Shown piece after piece: positions 46,067 to 55,053 of a stretch of DNA of 64,000 bases (positions are counted from its first letter, which is position 1; each line of letters starts with the position of its first letter). A program made the position numbers and the translations under genes. Source of the stretch: Jeotgalicoccus marinus DSM 19772. GTDB taxonomy: Bacteria > Bacillota > Bacilli > Staphylococcales > Salinicoccaceae. Where the stretch lies: assembly GCF_000425825.1 (NCBI RefSeq), contig NZ_AUEE01000004.1, positions 62,001 to 126,000 on the forward strand, read 5' to 3'. A model generated the notes under the pieces. It did no database searches and was not told the DNA's origin. It saw nothing but the letters and a program-made list of their open reading frames with translations.

Positions 46067-47143
46067 TTATACTTTACGATATTTTCTTAAACCGAAGATA
46101 TCTAGTAAAGTGAATAACACAATAAACCCTACAAGAATCAATAATTCTTGCCATATTGCAATAAAGCCGTTCCCTTTTGTCATTACTTCAGTCAATGCTT
46201 CTCCTGCATAAGTTAGTGGAAAGATGTACCCAATTACTGATATCCAATCTGAAATATTTTCTAAAGGTATGATACCTGAGAAAAATACTTGAGGCACAAT
46301 CACTAATGGTATGAACTGAACCATCTGGAATTCTGTGTTTGCAAAGGTGGAAATGAACATTCCAATAACTAGGGCAGCCATTGCTAAGAGTATCGTTATT
46401 ACAAATACCCATATAATATTACCTGCAATCGTCATATTCAATAGATAGATTGAGTACAGTACAATGATGATCGTCTGTAAAATTGCATAACCACCATAAC
46501 CCCCCATATAACCAAGCACAACATCTCGTCTTTTAACTGATGTTGCTAGCATTCTTTCCATGGTACCCATCGTTCTTTCTTTCAGCATCGACATTCCTGA
46601 AATTAAAAAGACAAAAAAGAAAACAAAGAAGCCCATGAGAATTGGAAACATCTTGTCAAAGAAAGTTGAACCCTCATCACCATACAAATAGCTTTCTTCA
46701 ACATCCATTGCAGGCATCGTCTCATCACCAGGCATGTTATTAAACCTTTCCTGTGCAGTTTCTCTTGTTGTAGATTGAACTGCAGTTTGAATGACCTGCT
46801 TCGCTGCGTTGGTTTGAGACGGATCTTCGTTATGATATGTCACTGTAATTTGATCATCTTTTATGTCCATGTAAGCATCTAAATTATCATTATCTAACAA
46901 CGTATCCAAGGTAGGTTGTAAGGCGTAAGGGATGACTTCTACTTCCTCAGGCATATTTTCTATAAATCGTTCATCAATTGTATCTGGAACACCGATACGT
47001 ACATTCAAATCATTATTCACATCAAAGACAAAATACATCAATGTAATGACAAGAAGTGGTGCTAACAACATTAAGGCTAATGTTCTCTGATCCCTATATA
47101 ATTCTAAGGCTACTTTTTTAGCAATTGCCGTCAATCTGATCAT
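46067..47143 (-). CDS. ABC-2 type exporter permease
   Basis: 358 residues: one N-terminal helix, a long extracellular domain (about 45-165), then five helices with MLKERTMGTMERMLATSVKRRDVVLGY, the ABC-2 hallmark. ATGA overlap with the ATPase gene. YhgE/YhfA-like drug or lipid exporter; substrate unknown. Confidence 0.9.
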   Translation of the reverse strand: MIRLTAIAKKVALELYRDQRTLALMLLAPLLVITLMYFVFDVNNDLNVRIGVPDTIDERFIENMPEEVEVIPYALQPTLDTLLDNDNLDAYMDIKDDQITVTYHNEDPSQTNAAKQVIQTAVQSTTRETAQERFNNMPGDETMPAMDVEESYLYGDEGSTFFDKMFPILMGFFVFFFVFLISGMSMLKERTMGTMERMLATSVKRRDVVLGYMGGYGGYAILQTIIIVLYSIYLLNMTIAGNIIWVFVITILLAMAALVIGMFISTFANTEFQMVQFIPLVIVPQVFFSGIIPLENISDWISVIGYIFPLTYAGEALTEVMTKGNGFIAIWQELLILVGFIVLFTLLDIFGLRKYRKV

Positions 47144-47862
47144 GTTGTCACCTCCAGTTTCAAGAACACATCCTCAATGGAGTTTACCTCAAACTGTGTC
47201 ATCAGTTCTTTTGGTGTACCGTAAGCGTATATTTCTCCATTCACAATGAGTGCGACCTTATCACAGCGTTCCGCTTCACTCATAACATGTGTCGTGACAA
47301 CAATGCCTTTCCCTTCATCTCTTAAAACTCTTAGCTGTTCCCATATCGTTTTCCTCAATTTAGGATCAATACCAACGGTCGGTTCATCTAGGACGAGTAA
47401 ATCTGGTGCACCAATTAAAGAGATTGCCAAAGATAATCGTCTTTTCATACCACCTGAAAATTGAGAAACAACTTTATTTCTTGAACTACTCAAGTCTACG
47501 AGTTCAAGATTCTTATCAATTTCATGATTGAGTACATCACCTTTAAGTTTTTTTAACTTACCAAAAAAGGACATATTTTCATGTGCCGTCAAGGTCTCAT
47601 AAAGTGCCGTTTCTTGGCCCATATATCCAATCTTGTTCATCATTTTTCGGTTCGGCATCTTTTTGTTCATGAAATACGCCTCACCTTTGGTTAGCTCTTC
47701 CATGCCTAGAAGTGTTCGAATACATGTCGTTTTGCCGGAGCCACTCGGCCCAATTATACCGAGTATTTCCCCGTCATATATATCAAGATTGATATTATTT
47801 AAAACCTGCTTAAAGAAGAAAAACTTATCGCCATCAATCAGTGATGCAATTTTTTCAGCCAT
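47140..47862 (-). CDS. ABC exporter ATP-binding protein
   Basis: 240 residues with Walker A GPSGSGKTTCIR, signature FSGGMKRRLSLAISL, Walker B LLVLDEPTVGIDP and H-loop VTTHVMSEAERCD. ATG 47862 follows AAAGG; a GTG nine bases earlier is in frame. Partner of the permease downstream; with the VOC protein it may form a resistance operon. Confidence 0.93.
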   Translation of the reverse strand: MAEKIASLIDGDKFFFFKQVLNNINLDIYDGEILGIIGPSGSGKTTCIRTLLGMEELTKGEAYFMNKKMPNRKMMNKIGYMGQETALYETLTAHENMSFFGKLKKLKGDVLNHEIDKNLELVDLSSSRNKVVSQFSGGMKRRLSLAISLIGAPDLLVLDEPTVGIDPKLRKTIWEQLRVLRDEGKGIVVTTHVMSEAERCDKVALIVNGEIYAYGTPKELMTQFEVNSIEDVFLKLEVTT

Positions 47863-47903
47863 TTCTATCACTACCTTTTAATCTACCTATATTTACGAAA
47901 AAA

Positions 47904-47930
47904 GACCGGAACGTCTAAAGCGTTCCGGTC
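47904..47930 (-). terminator. tRNA-Val terminator
   Basis: GACCGGAACG/CGTTCCGGTC perfect 10-bp stem, T run on the - strand. Confidence 0.9.
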
Positions 47931-47935
47931 ATCTA

Positions 47936-48007
47936 TGATTCCGAGTGGGATTGAACCACCGACCCCTTCGATGTCAACGAAGTGCTCTCCCGCTGAGCTA
48001 CGGAATC
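47936..48007 (-). tRNA. tRNA-Val (anticodon GAC)
   Basis: 72 nt. Acceptor GATTCCG/CGGAATC with discriminator A, D-arm GCTC/GAGC, anticodon stem CTTCG/CGAAG with loop TTGACAT, T-arm GGTGG-TTCAATC-CCACT. CCA not encoded. Confidence 0.95.
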
Positions 48008-48073
48008 ACGAGTCAGCATATCATCTACTTTAAGATAGAACGATATATAAAGCAACTCTATAACCGGAAATTA

Positions 48074-48847
48074 CTACTCCATTTCAGCTTTCAATAAATG
48101 CCCGACTTCAATGAGAAATTGACGTCCATCTAAGTTTGTCGGCCAACCTTGACTAAGGACGGCAAATTTTAATATTTCCTTATCCATTTTAAAGATGCCG
48201 ACATCATGTTCTAGCTTATCGATTGTACCACTTTTTGATGACACAGTGATATGACTTTCATCTCCACCATCATCCAAAGTACCACCAACTCGGTCGTTAA
48301 ATTGTTGTTGTCTTAATAAGCGTTTCATTCTATCTCTAACGGGTTGTGATATATACTCATTATCTTCATATATTAAATTAAGTGCTGTCATCATACCTGA
48401 TGCTGTCGCAATATTATACATTTTATTAGGATCTGCATTCATATTCATATAATGACTTTTTAATTCGGTATCCTTTAATCCCCACGCTTTAAAGTCTTTA
48501 CTCATCTGGTCAAAGCCGACATAATCCATCAGTACATTTGAGGCAGTGTTGTCAGACACGATAAGGGCAATGGTCACCAGGTCATGTAGTGTCATCGTTA
48601 TTGTATCTTCCATCGAATGTAAGACACCCGATCCCATCACTTTCTTACTCGCATCGAGCCTTGGGTTTTCATCTAGTAATTCACCTTTTTTTAAGGCGGA
48701 TAAACATAGAGGAATCTTCGTTATGCTTGCTGAGCGAAAGATATGTTCATTTCTATAGCTATATACCTTCCCCTGATACTCGATTTGATAGGCTATATTA
48801 TCTGTTGCTTGCTTTGATACTAATGCTTTTAATTTCTCTTCTAACAT
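48074..48847 (-). CDS. Class A beta-lactamase-fold serine hydrolase, no signal peptide
   Basis: 257 residues. The three active-site elements of the fold are present: SITK (Ser-x-x-Lys) near residue 41, SDN and KSGT. The omega loop lacks the deacylating Glu (no ExxLN; instead HYMNMNADPNKM), and there is no signal peptide, so it is unlikely to be a true secreted beta-lactamase. ATG 48847 has a 6-nt gap to AGGGGG; the ATG two codons earlier abuts that site. Role unknown. Confidence 0.85.
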   Translation of the reverse strand: MLEEKLKALVSKQATDNIAYQIEYQGKVYSYRNEHIFRSASITKIPLCLSALKKGELLDENPRLDASKKVMGSGVLHSMEDTITMTLHDLVTIALIVSDNTASNVLMDYVGFDQMSKDFKAWGLKDTELKSHYMNMNADPNKMYNIATASGMMTALNLIYEDNEYISQPVRDRMKRLLRQQQFNDRVGGTLDDGGDESHITVSSKSGTIDKLEHDVGIFKMDKEILKFAVLSQGWPTNLDGRQFLIEVGHLLKAEME

Positions 48848-48933
48848 CGTCATCCCCCTTCATTTGAGTATAATCTAAAAATTCTATCAACTCAATGACA
48901 ATACAGCTTTATAATGTCCCGAAATTATGATAA

Positions 48934-48947
48934 TGTAATCGTATACA
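48934..48947. promoter_or_regulatory. cre site (CcpA operator) of the MFS-OCD operon
   Basis: TGTAATCGTATACA has a single deviation from the cre consensus and lies between the -10 candidate GATAAT (48929-48934) and the ribosome site, so CcpA would block transcription. Its reverse complement matches the site at 15173 in 13 of 14 positions. Confidence 0.7.
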
Positions 48948-48962
48948 AAGGGGAGGTTTACT

Positions 48963-50276
48963 ATGGATAAAAAACTACGTGCAAAAGTTTTATCTGCAAG
49001 TTTAATTGGTTCGTCGATTGAGTGGTTTGACTTTTTCTTATATGCTGCTGTTGCTAGCATTATTTTTAACACTCAGTTCTTCGTCACTGATGATCAATTT
49101 TTATCAACAATATTAGCTTATTTTGGTTTGGCACTATCATTCTTCATTCGTCCACTGGGCGGGGTTATTTTTGCCCATATCGGAGACCGTGTCGGCCGTA
49201 AAAAAACATTAATTATTACTTTAAGCATGATGGGCTTAGCGACTGCAGGGATTGGTCTTTTACCTACATACGCTTCAATTGGGGTCGCGGCACCTCTTTT
49301 ACTACTTCTTTTCCGTTTAATTCAAGGTTTAGGTATTGGTGGAGAATGGGGCGGGGCTTTACTACTCGCAACAGAGTATGCACCAAAGAAGCAACGTGGG
49401 CTCTTCGGTAGTTTCCCACAAATGGGTATTCCGATTGGCTTAGTCTTAGCTTACGGCTTTTTCTTCTTATTAACTTGGGCTATGCCTGAAGAAACTTTTC
49501 TAGCTTGGGGATGGAGAATTCCGTTTATCTTTAGTTTACTACTTGTAGTTGTCGGTCTATTAATCCGTAAAGGGCTAGATGAGACACCTGCATTCCAAGA
49601 AATGCAAAGAGAAGCTGCTAAAAAGAATGAGGTCCGTCAGTTACCAATCGTTGAGATCTTTAAGAAACATCCAAAAGAAGTACTGATTACATCAGGGGCT
49701 AAATTCGTAGAAACTGGACCATTCTATATATTTACTACTTTCATTGTTGGTTATGGCGTTGCAACACTTGATGTATCTTTCGAATTTATGATGTTATCCA
49801 TCATGGCAGTTTCCGTCGGAACAACGATTATGATTCCGATTATGGGGAGTTTATCCGACAAAATTGGTAGAAGAAAAATGTTCTTAGTCGGTGCTGTGGC
49901 AATGTTAATCTACGGCTTTCCATATTTCTACATTGTCAATACACATGAACCTGCTTTAGTTATACTCGCGACCTTCTTAGGCCTTGTAGTGATTTGGCCG
50001 CCGATTACTGCGATTCTCGGTACGATGTTCTCTGAATCTTTCAGTAAAGAAGTACGTTATACTGGAGTCACACTCGGTTATCAAATTGGTGCCGCAGTCG
50101 CTGGGGGATCTGCACCATTGATTGCTGAATTCTTAATGAATCAGTTTAACGGTTCAAGTATCCCTGTATCACTTTACATTATTATGACCGCTATCGTTTC
50201 GATTGTAGCCGTCATGGCGATACGTGGGGAAAATGCACAAGACCGTGAAGATCGACTTAAAAATATTGAAGCTTAA
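48963..50276 (+). CDS. MFS transporter, metabolite:H+ symporter (ProP/ShiA) family
   Basis: 437 residues, 12 membrane helices. MHS features: SSIEWFDFFLYAAVAS, GDRVGRKKTL loop, RLIQGLGIGGEWGGALLL, and GSLSDKIGRRKM. Takes up a carboxylate, betaine or amino acid with protons. Starts after GGGGAGG. Followed after 14 bp by the ornithine-cyclodeaminase gene, so it probably brings in that enzyme's substrate. Confidence 0.92.
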   Translation: MDKKLRAKVLSASLIGSSIEWFDFFLYAAVASIIFNTQFFVTDDQFLSTILAYFGLALSFFIRPLGGVIFAHIGDRVGRKKTLIITLSMMGLATAGIGLLPTYASIGVAAPLLLLLFRLIQGLGIGGEWGGALLLATEYAPKKQRGLFGSFPQMGIPIGLVLAYGFFFLLTWAMPEETFLAWGWRIPFIFSLLLVVVGLLIRKGLDETPAFQEMQREAAKKNEVRQLPIVEIFKKHPKEVLITSGAKFVETGPFYIFTTFIVGYGVATLDVSFEFMMLSIMAVSVGTTIMIPIMGSLSDKIGRRKMFLVGAVAMLIYGFPYFYIVNTHEPALVILATFLGLVVIWPPITAILGTMFSESFSKEVRYTGVTLGYQIGAAVAGGSAPLIAEFLMNQFNGSSIPVSLYIIMTAIVSIVAVMAIRGENAQDREDRLKNIEA

Positions 50277-50290
50277 TAGGAGTGAATACT

Positions 50291-51232
50291 TTGATTACAT
50301 TGACAGACAAAGAAATTGAAGAAAAGTATAAAATTACGCATGCCATTGAAGATGTTAAAAATATCCTTGATGACTATAAGAATAATCAGATCGTAGAATC
50401 CATTCGTACTGTACTACCGGCTGGTGAAGATAATTCTATGTTGTATATGCCTTGTATAAGTATCAGTAGTCAAGTTTCCATTACTAAAACAGTGTCTATT
50501 TTCCCAAGTAATAAAAATATGCCAACGACCCAGGGTAATATCTTAGTCACTGACTTAACAGACGGCGAGCATAAGGCGTCGATGGATGCATCTTACCTAA
50601 CACGCCTACGTACAGGTGCGATGACAGCTATTGCGACAGATAAGCTTGCCACAGAAGATGCTAGATCATTAGGAGTCATTGGTACAGGAAACATGGCATT
50701 TGAACAAGTTCTCGGCGTTATTCAAGTCAGAGATATCCAAAGAATTTACTTGTATAATCGTACAGAAAGTAAGGCGGAAGACTTTAAAAAACGCTTAGAA
50801 GACTTCGGAATTTGGTCTGATATAGAAGTCGTATCCGATGTCGATGCACTCGTCGAAATGAGTGACATCATCAACTGCGCAACACAAAGTAAAACACCAG
50901 TTTATAACGGTGCACTTGTAAAACCAGGTACACACATTAATGGCGTCGGCTCATTCACACCTGAAATGAGAGAAATGGATCATAAAATCGTCGAAAGAGC
51001 TGATCAGATTTATGTAGACGACATGCATGGTGCTAAAGAAGAAGCCGGGGAACTCATTGATGCTGTTGATAAAGACATCATAAGCTGGGATGACATCAAA
51101 GGGACCTTAGCAGATATTTTTGATGGCAACTACCTACGCCAAAACGATGAAGAAATCACACTTTACAAATGCGTTGGTGCAGGCTACTTCGATCTCGCAG
51201 TTGCGAACGGTGTAATGAAGATGTTTGCTTAA
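50291..51232 (+). CDS. Ornithine cyclodeaminase / mu-crystallin family enzyme
   Basis: 313 residues, Rossmann NAD(P) domain (GVIGTGNMAFEQVLGV) and N-terminal OCD domain with TYLTRLRTGAMTAIATDKLA. Members convert ornithine to proline or reduce cyclic ketimines. TTG 50291 is chosen: AGGAG lies 8 nt upstream, while GTG 50282 overlaps it. Second gene of the MFS operon. Confidence 0.9.
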   Translation: MITLTDKEIEEKYKITHAIEDVKNILDDYKNNQIVESIRTVLPAGEDNSMLYMPCISISSQVSITKTVSIFPSNKNMPTTQGNILVTDLTDGEHKASMDASYLTRLRTGAMTAIATDKLATEDARSLGVIGTGNMAFEQVLGVIQVRDIQRIYLYNRTESKAEDFKKRLEDFGIWSDIEVVSDVDALVEMSDIINCATQSKTPVYNGALVKPGTHINGVGSFTPEMREMDHKIVERADQIYVDDMHGAKEEAGELIDAVDKDIISWDDIKGTLADIFDGNYLRQNDEEITLYKCVGAGYFDLAVANGVMKMFA

Positions 51233-51245
51233 TAGGTTATAATAT

Positions 51246-51277
51246 AAAGCGCGTACCGCATTTACGGTACGCGCTTT
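51246..51277 (+). terminator. Terminator of the MFS-OCD operon
   Basis: AAAGCGCGTACCG (51246-51258) with exact complement (51265-51277); short T tract only. Confidence 0.8.
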
Positions 51278-51305
51278 ACTGCATATTTCAGAAAGCGTGA
51301 CATTA

Positions 51306-52331
51306 ATGATCAATTTTTTAAAACGACAAACCGAACACTTTTACCCAGGCTATTTTGCCATGGTCATGGCAACTGGTGCACTCTCTTTGTCTGCCTGGTA
51401 TTTAGGCTATCATTTATTTGCAGAGATTTTACTCTACTTAAATATCGTAGTCTATTTTGTCTTAATCGTCTTAAACATTATCAGACTTTCAGTTAATACC
51501 AAGGCCGTATGGTCAGATTTTACAAATGAAATCAAAGGGCCTGGTTTTTTCACTTTTATTGCGGCAAGTTCCGTGATTGGTAGTCAGTTAAGCATAATTT
51601 CTAATATGCCAATTTTAGGTTTTTACATATGGGTCCTCATACTCTTTTTGTGGATTGTTTTAATATATAGTTTTTTCACTATCCTAATTATTAAAAAATC
51701 AAAACCCTTAATAAACGAATCAATCAATGGCGGTTGGCTATTACTTATTGTCTCTACCCAGTCTCTAGCCATACTTGGTGTACTTATGCAGGGTCCATCA
51801 AACTATGAAGACATTATTATGTTTATATCACTCTGCCTCTTCTTTTTAGCATGCATGTTGTACCTAGCAATTATTGTTTTGATTTTTTATAGATTAATGT
51901 TTTTTGAAATGGAAGCTATGTCGCTCACACCACCCTACTGGATCAGTATGGGCGCCTTAGCAATTACCACTTTAGCTGGAGCCATTTTCATTTTAAATGG
52001 TTCAGGAATCATCTTAGAGTTTGAAACGTTCATCAAAGCCACTACCCTCTTCTTCTGGGCATTTGGGACTTGGTGGATTCCACTACTCGTTGTGCTGGGC
52101 ATATGGCGTCATGTCATCAAGAAAGTCCCACTTAACTACAACCCTGAACTATGGGGAATGGCCTTCCCTCTCGCTATGTATACAGTGGGTACTATTAATT
52201 TATCTCAAGCACTAGAACTATCATTTCTTATGATTATCCCGGATATTACTTATATGATTGCTTTAATGGCTTGGGGGTTAATATTTATAGGTATGGTTGT
52301 ACATCACGGGAAACGGTTAAGAAGATATTAA
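51306..52331 (+). CDS. TDT/TehA-SLAC1-family transporter
   Basis: 341 residues, ten membrane helices. Family signature YPGYFAMVMATGALSLSAWYLG at the start; TDT members move C4-dicarboxylates, tellurite or anions. ATG 51306 is used; GTG 51297 in frame is possible and neither has a strong ribosome site. Own gene, possibly expressed from its own weak promoter. Confidence 0.85.
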   Translation: MINFLKRQTEHFYPGYFAMVMATGALSLSAWYLGYHLFAEILLYLNIVVYFVLIVLNIIRLSVNTKAVWSDFTNEIKGPGFFTFIAASSVIGSQLSIISNMPILGFYIWVLILFLWIVLIYSFFTILIIKKSKPLINESINGGWLLLIVSTQSLAILGVLMQGPSNYEDIIMFISLCLFFLACMLYLAIIVLIFYRLMFFEMEAMSLTPPYWISMGALAITTLAGAIFILNGSGIILEFETFIKATTLFFWAFGTWWIPLLVVLGIWRHVIKKVPLNYNPELWGMAFPLAMYTVGTINLSQALELSFLMIIPDITYMIALMAWGLIFIGMVVHHGKRLRRY

Positions 52332-52402
52332 AAATATTTGGATATATTAAGATAAGTACCATCGTCTATCCAAACAATCTAGAATAAAGGAGCTGATGCA
52401 GA

Positions 52403-52681
52403 ATGTGGTTTGCTATAATTGTCATTCTGGCAATTGGTGTAGGTGCTCTCAGCACATTCCTATCCCATAAACAGGACATGTAGAAAATCCGTTTAAAACA
52501 TATAGATAAAGAAATAGAATTAGAGAGATTGAAACAAGAGAATTATCTGTTAGAGAACGAAGAAATGCAAAAAGTCCTAGATCGAATTAAAGAAGATAAT
52601 AGAAAAATTGAAGCGGAGAAAAATAGTCCTTGGTTGATTCAGGAAACAAGAGAAAAACAAGTCACAAAAACAGAAGAATAA
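52403..52681 (+). pseudogene. Small membrane protein gene interrupted by an in-frame amber codon
   Basis: ATG 52403 follows AAAGGAG. The frame encodes one membrane helix (MWFAIIVILAIGVGALSTF), a short linker, then TAG at 52481-52483 (codon 27), and continues without any further stop for 65 codons to TAA 52679-52681 as a charged coiled coil (DKEIELERLKQENYLLENEE). Helix plus coiled coil is the layout of PspB/LiaI-like small membrane proteins of Bacillales. The intact reading after TAG shows the stop is recent. Only a 26-residue helix would be made without suppression. Confidence 0.75.
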
Positions 52682-52718
52682 GAATCAGATTTTATTTTGG
52701 TAAAGCGAATGATTAAGC

Positions 52719-52755
52719 AGTCACTTAGGCAATGATGCCTAAGTGACTTTTTCTT
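52719..52755. terminator. Terminator between small-protein and nucleoside hydrolase genes
   Basis: AGTCACTTAGGCA (52719-52731) with its complement (52736-52748), then TTTTTCTT on the + strand. Confidence 0.85.
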
Positions 52756-53502
52756 AATACATCCTTATACATTCTTCGACTAAATCAAAGAATCTGTCAT
52801 TATCGATACCAGTACCAACTTTTGCATTGGCTGGTTGTTTTAACACATTCGATTCATCACATACAGTTCGACCATAGGATGGTCCTCTATTGATATCCAC
52901 TTCTACAAACATCTCTTTAACTTCAAATAAGCTTGGATCAATTAAATATGCAATTGTTGTCGCATCATGGATTGGTCCCGCTTCTAAACCGAATTCTTCA
53001 TATTGTGTTTTAAGCGTAAATCTTAGCAAATCACCAAACAGTTTTCCTGCCTTATTCCCTACTGCTTCCATCCTTTCAATCACTGTTGGAGTACAAAGGG
53101 TCTGATTTGTCACATCAAGGCCCATCATGACAATAGGTGCGCCAGATTTAAAGACTACATGCGCTGCTTCAGGGTCTGCTAAAATATTAAATTCTGCTGA
53201 TGGCGTGAAGTTACCATTACCATAAGCCCCACCCATCAAGACAATCTCTTTAATTTTCGGTAAAATTGCTGGCTCTAATTTCATTGCCATAGCAATATTT
53301 GATAAAGGTCCAGTTGGTACAAGTGTAATATCCCCATCGCTATTCATTAGTGTACCAATAATATATTGCACACCATGCTGTTCTTTAGCTGAGCGCTCTA
53401 GTTCATCGAACACGGGACCATCGATACCTGATTCACCATGAACATTGCGACAGCATCATCGTGACCAGGATCACAATCTAAAATTATTCTTTTTTTGTCC
53501 AT
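52754..53502 (-). pseudogene. Nucleoside hydrolase (RihB-like) with internal deletion
   Basis: ATG 53502 after GAGGAG begins [16 protein letters not shown], the intact N-terminus with the Asp cluster that binds Ca2+ and ribose. At about 53443 the sequence jumps, out of frame, to [15 protein letters not shown], about 65 residues further along in intact homologues such as E. coli RihB. The remainder to 52754 is complete and uninterrupted, with [29 protein letters not shown] and the catalytic His of [12 protein letters not shown]. So about 200 bp were lost in one event. The gene is almost surely inactive. Confidence 0.88.
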
Positions 53503-53620
53503 TTTATATCTCCTCTGTTTTTGCCTTAAAATCATACTTGTTACATACCCATAATGTATGGAATTTATTGTGTTTTCGATGTATTTAGAAGGGTAAATAT
53601 CTGAAAACAGAGGTGATAGT

Positions 53621-54460
53621 ATGAATTTATCTAATTATAAAGTACCAAGTACTAAAGATATAAAGTTGAAAGATTATAAAACAAGTGAGGGAATGAAAAA
53701 AGATAATCTTGAAATTAAAGAAACTATCATTCCACCACTCGTTGAAAAACTAAAAAATTTACATTTGAAATTAAATGCTGAAGAAGAAAATGGCATCATG
53801 GTCGTCTTACAAGCCATAGATGCTGCAGGTAAAGATGAAGCAATTTCTTATATTTTCTCTAATCTCAATGCTCAGGGTCTAAAAGTCACATCTTTTGGCA
53901 AGCCATCAGAAGAGGATAGGAAGAAAGATTATTTACGAAGAATTCATGCAGGCGAACCAGATCGTGGTGAGATTGCGATTTTAAATCGTTCTCACTATGA
54001 AGAGATCATTGCCACAAAGGTTCATAATCTACTAGATGACGAAGACGATAATATATTTGAACAACGTTATCGACAGATTAATGATTATGAAAGATATCTA
54101 TGTGAAAATGGCTTTACTATCATTAAGTTTTTCTTCAATATGTCTAAGAAAGAACAGAAAGATAGACTATTAGAAAGAATGAAGAACCCTGACAAGCAGT
54201 GGGAATTCTCATTTTCTGATGTTGAGGAACGTAAGAAATGGAATCAATATCAGAAGGCGTTTGAAAATATGCTTAATAATACCTCCACCCAGCATAGCCC
54301 TTGGTACATTTTACCCGCAGATGATGAATGGCATAGTCGTCGAATTATTACAGAGGTTATGATCCATGTGTTAGAGAAAATTGACCCTAAATTCCCTGAG
54401 ATTTCAGGTGAGGATAAAGAGAAACTGGAAAAGTATATTAAAGAATTGGAGAATGAATAG
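53621..54460 (+). CDS. Polyphosphate kinase 2 family (polyP:nucleotide phosphotransferase)
   Basis: 279 residues, single PPK2 domain. Walker A-like VVLQAIDAAGKDEAI, lid HAGEPDRGEIAILNRSHYEEI and the Walker-type basic segment DRLLERMKNPDKQWEFS. Transfers phosphate between polyphosphate and nucleoside mono- or diphosphates. GAGGTGAT precedes ATG 53621. Confidence 0.93.
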   Translation: MNLSNYKVPSTKDIKLKDYKTSEGMKKDNLEIKETIIPPLVEKLKNLHLKLNAEEENGIMVVLQAIDAAGKDEAISYIFSNLNAQGLKVTSFGKPSEEDRKKDYLRRIHAGEPDRGEIAILNRSHYEEIIATKVHNLLDDEDDNIFEQRYRQINDYERYLCENGFTIIKFFFNMSKKEQKDRLLERMKNPDKQWEFSFSDVEERKKWNQYQKAFENMLNNTSTQHSPWYILPADDEWHSRRIITEVMIHVLEKIDPKFPEISGEDKEKLEKYIKELENE

Positions 54461-54496
54461 AGGATAACAGTTCTGTAACTCTGGAGAGTGTTGGTT

Positions 54497-54580
54497 ATGA
54501 ATAAAGAAGATTTATTGAACTTAGCAGAAGAAATAAGTAAAGAATATCATGAGGCTCTCAAAGAATTAGTTGATAGATAA
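54497..54580 (+). CDS. 27-residue acidic helical micro-ORF
   Basis: ATG 54497, 12 nt after GGAGAG, codes for an amphipathic acidic helix (LLNLAEEISKEYHEALKEL) and ends at TAA. A terminator follows within 15 bp, so it sits where the last gene of the ppk2 transcript would be. May be a real small protein or a chance frame. Confidence 0.4.
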   Translation: MNKEDLLNLAEEISKEYHEALKELVDR

Positions 54581-54594
54581 TTGCATAAAAATAA

Positions 54595-54640
54595 AAGCTG
54601 CTTAGTAAACCCTATCAAGGATTCCTAAGCAGCTTCTTAC
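54595..54640 (+). terminator. Terminator after ppk2/micro-ORF
   Basis: AAGCTGCTTAG (54595-54605) and CTAAGCAGCTT (54625-54635) form an 11-bp perfect stem. Confidence 0.8.
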
Positions 54641-54649
54641 AGAATTAAA

Positions 54650-55015
54650 TTACAAAATAACGTTAGCTAATAGTCTATCTATTTCCCTTATATCTATACC
54701 TTTACCAAGTTTAAGTTTTAAATGGCCCGCTCTAGTCCACAGCTCAACCTCAGCATTTACATCAAAAATACCTTTAGCATTCTCACTTGACCAAGCATTG
54801 ATCGTGCTATAAGGGATTGAATAGACCTCTACTTTTTTACCTGATAGTCCTTGTGAATCTCTGAAGACAATTCTTTTGTTGGTGAATGTCACACTATCTC
54901 TGTATGTTTTAAAAGCAGTGACAAACTTTTCATCATCAATCATAATTTCTTCAACTTCTGCAGGTAACTCACATTTACTAAGTAAAGTATATTCAGGTAG
55001 ACTGACGTTAGACAT
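54650..55015 (-). CDS. Bacterial PH-domain protein
   Basis: 121 residues making one PH-like barrel (VTFTNKRIVFRDSQG, SIPYSTINAWSSEN, ending in an amphipathic helix IDIREIDRLLANVIL). No membrane anchor. Small proteins of this group are of unknown function. Confidence 0.85.
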   Translation of the reverse strand: MSNVSLPEYTLLSKCELPAEVEEIMIDDEKFVTAFKTYRDSVTFTNKRIVFRDSQGLSGKKVEVYSIPYSTINAWSSENAKGIFDVNAEVELWTRAGHLKLKLGKGIDIREIDRLLANVIL

Positions 55016-55053
55016 ATTAACACTCCACTTTTAAATTTAATTTTACAAACTAT

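Noticed and set aside
48074..48847. Antibiotic-resistance beta-lactamase.
   Set aside because: No signal peptide and no ExxLN Glu in the omega loop.
52481..52483. TAG as pyrrolysine codon.
   Set aside because: No PylS/PylT is visible and the host type does not use it; a nonsense mutation is simpler.
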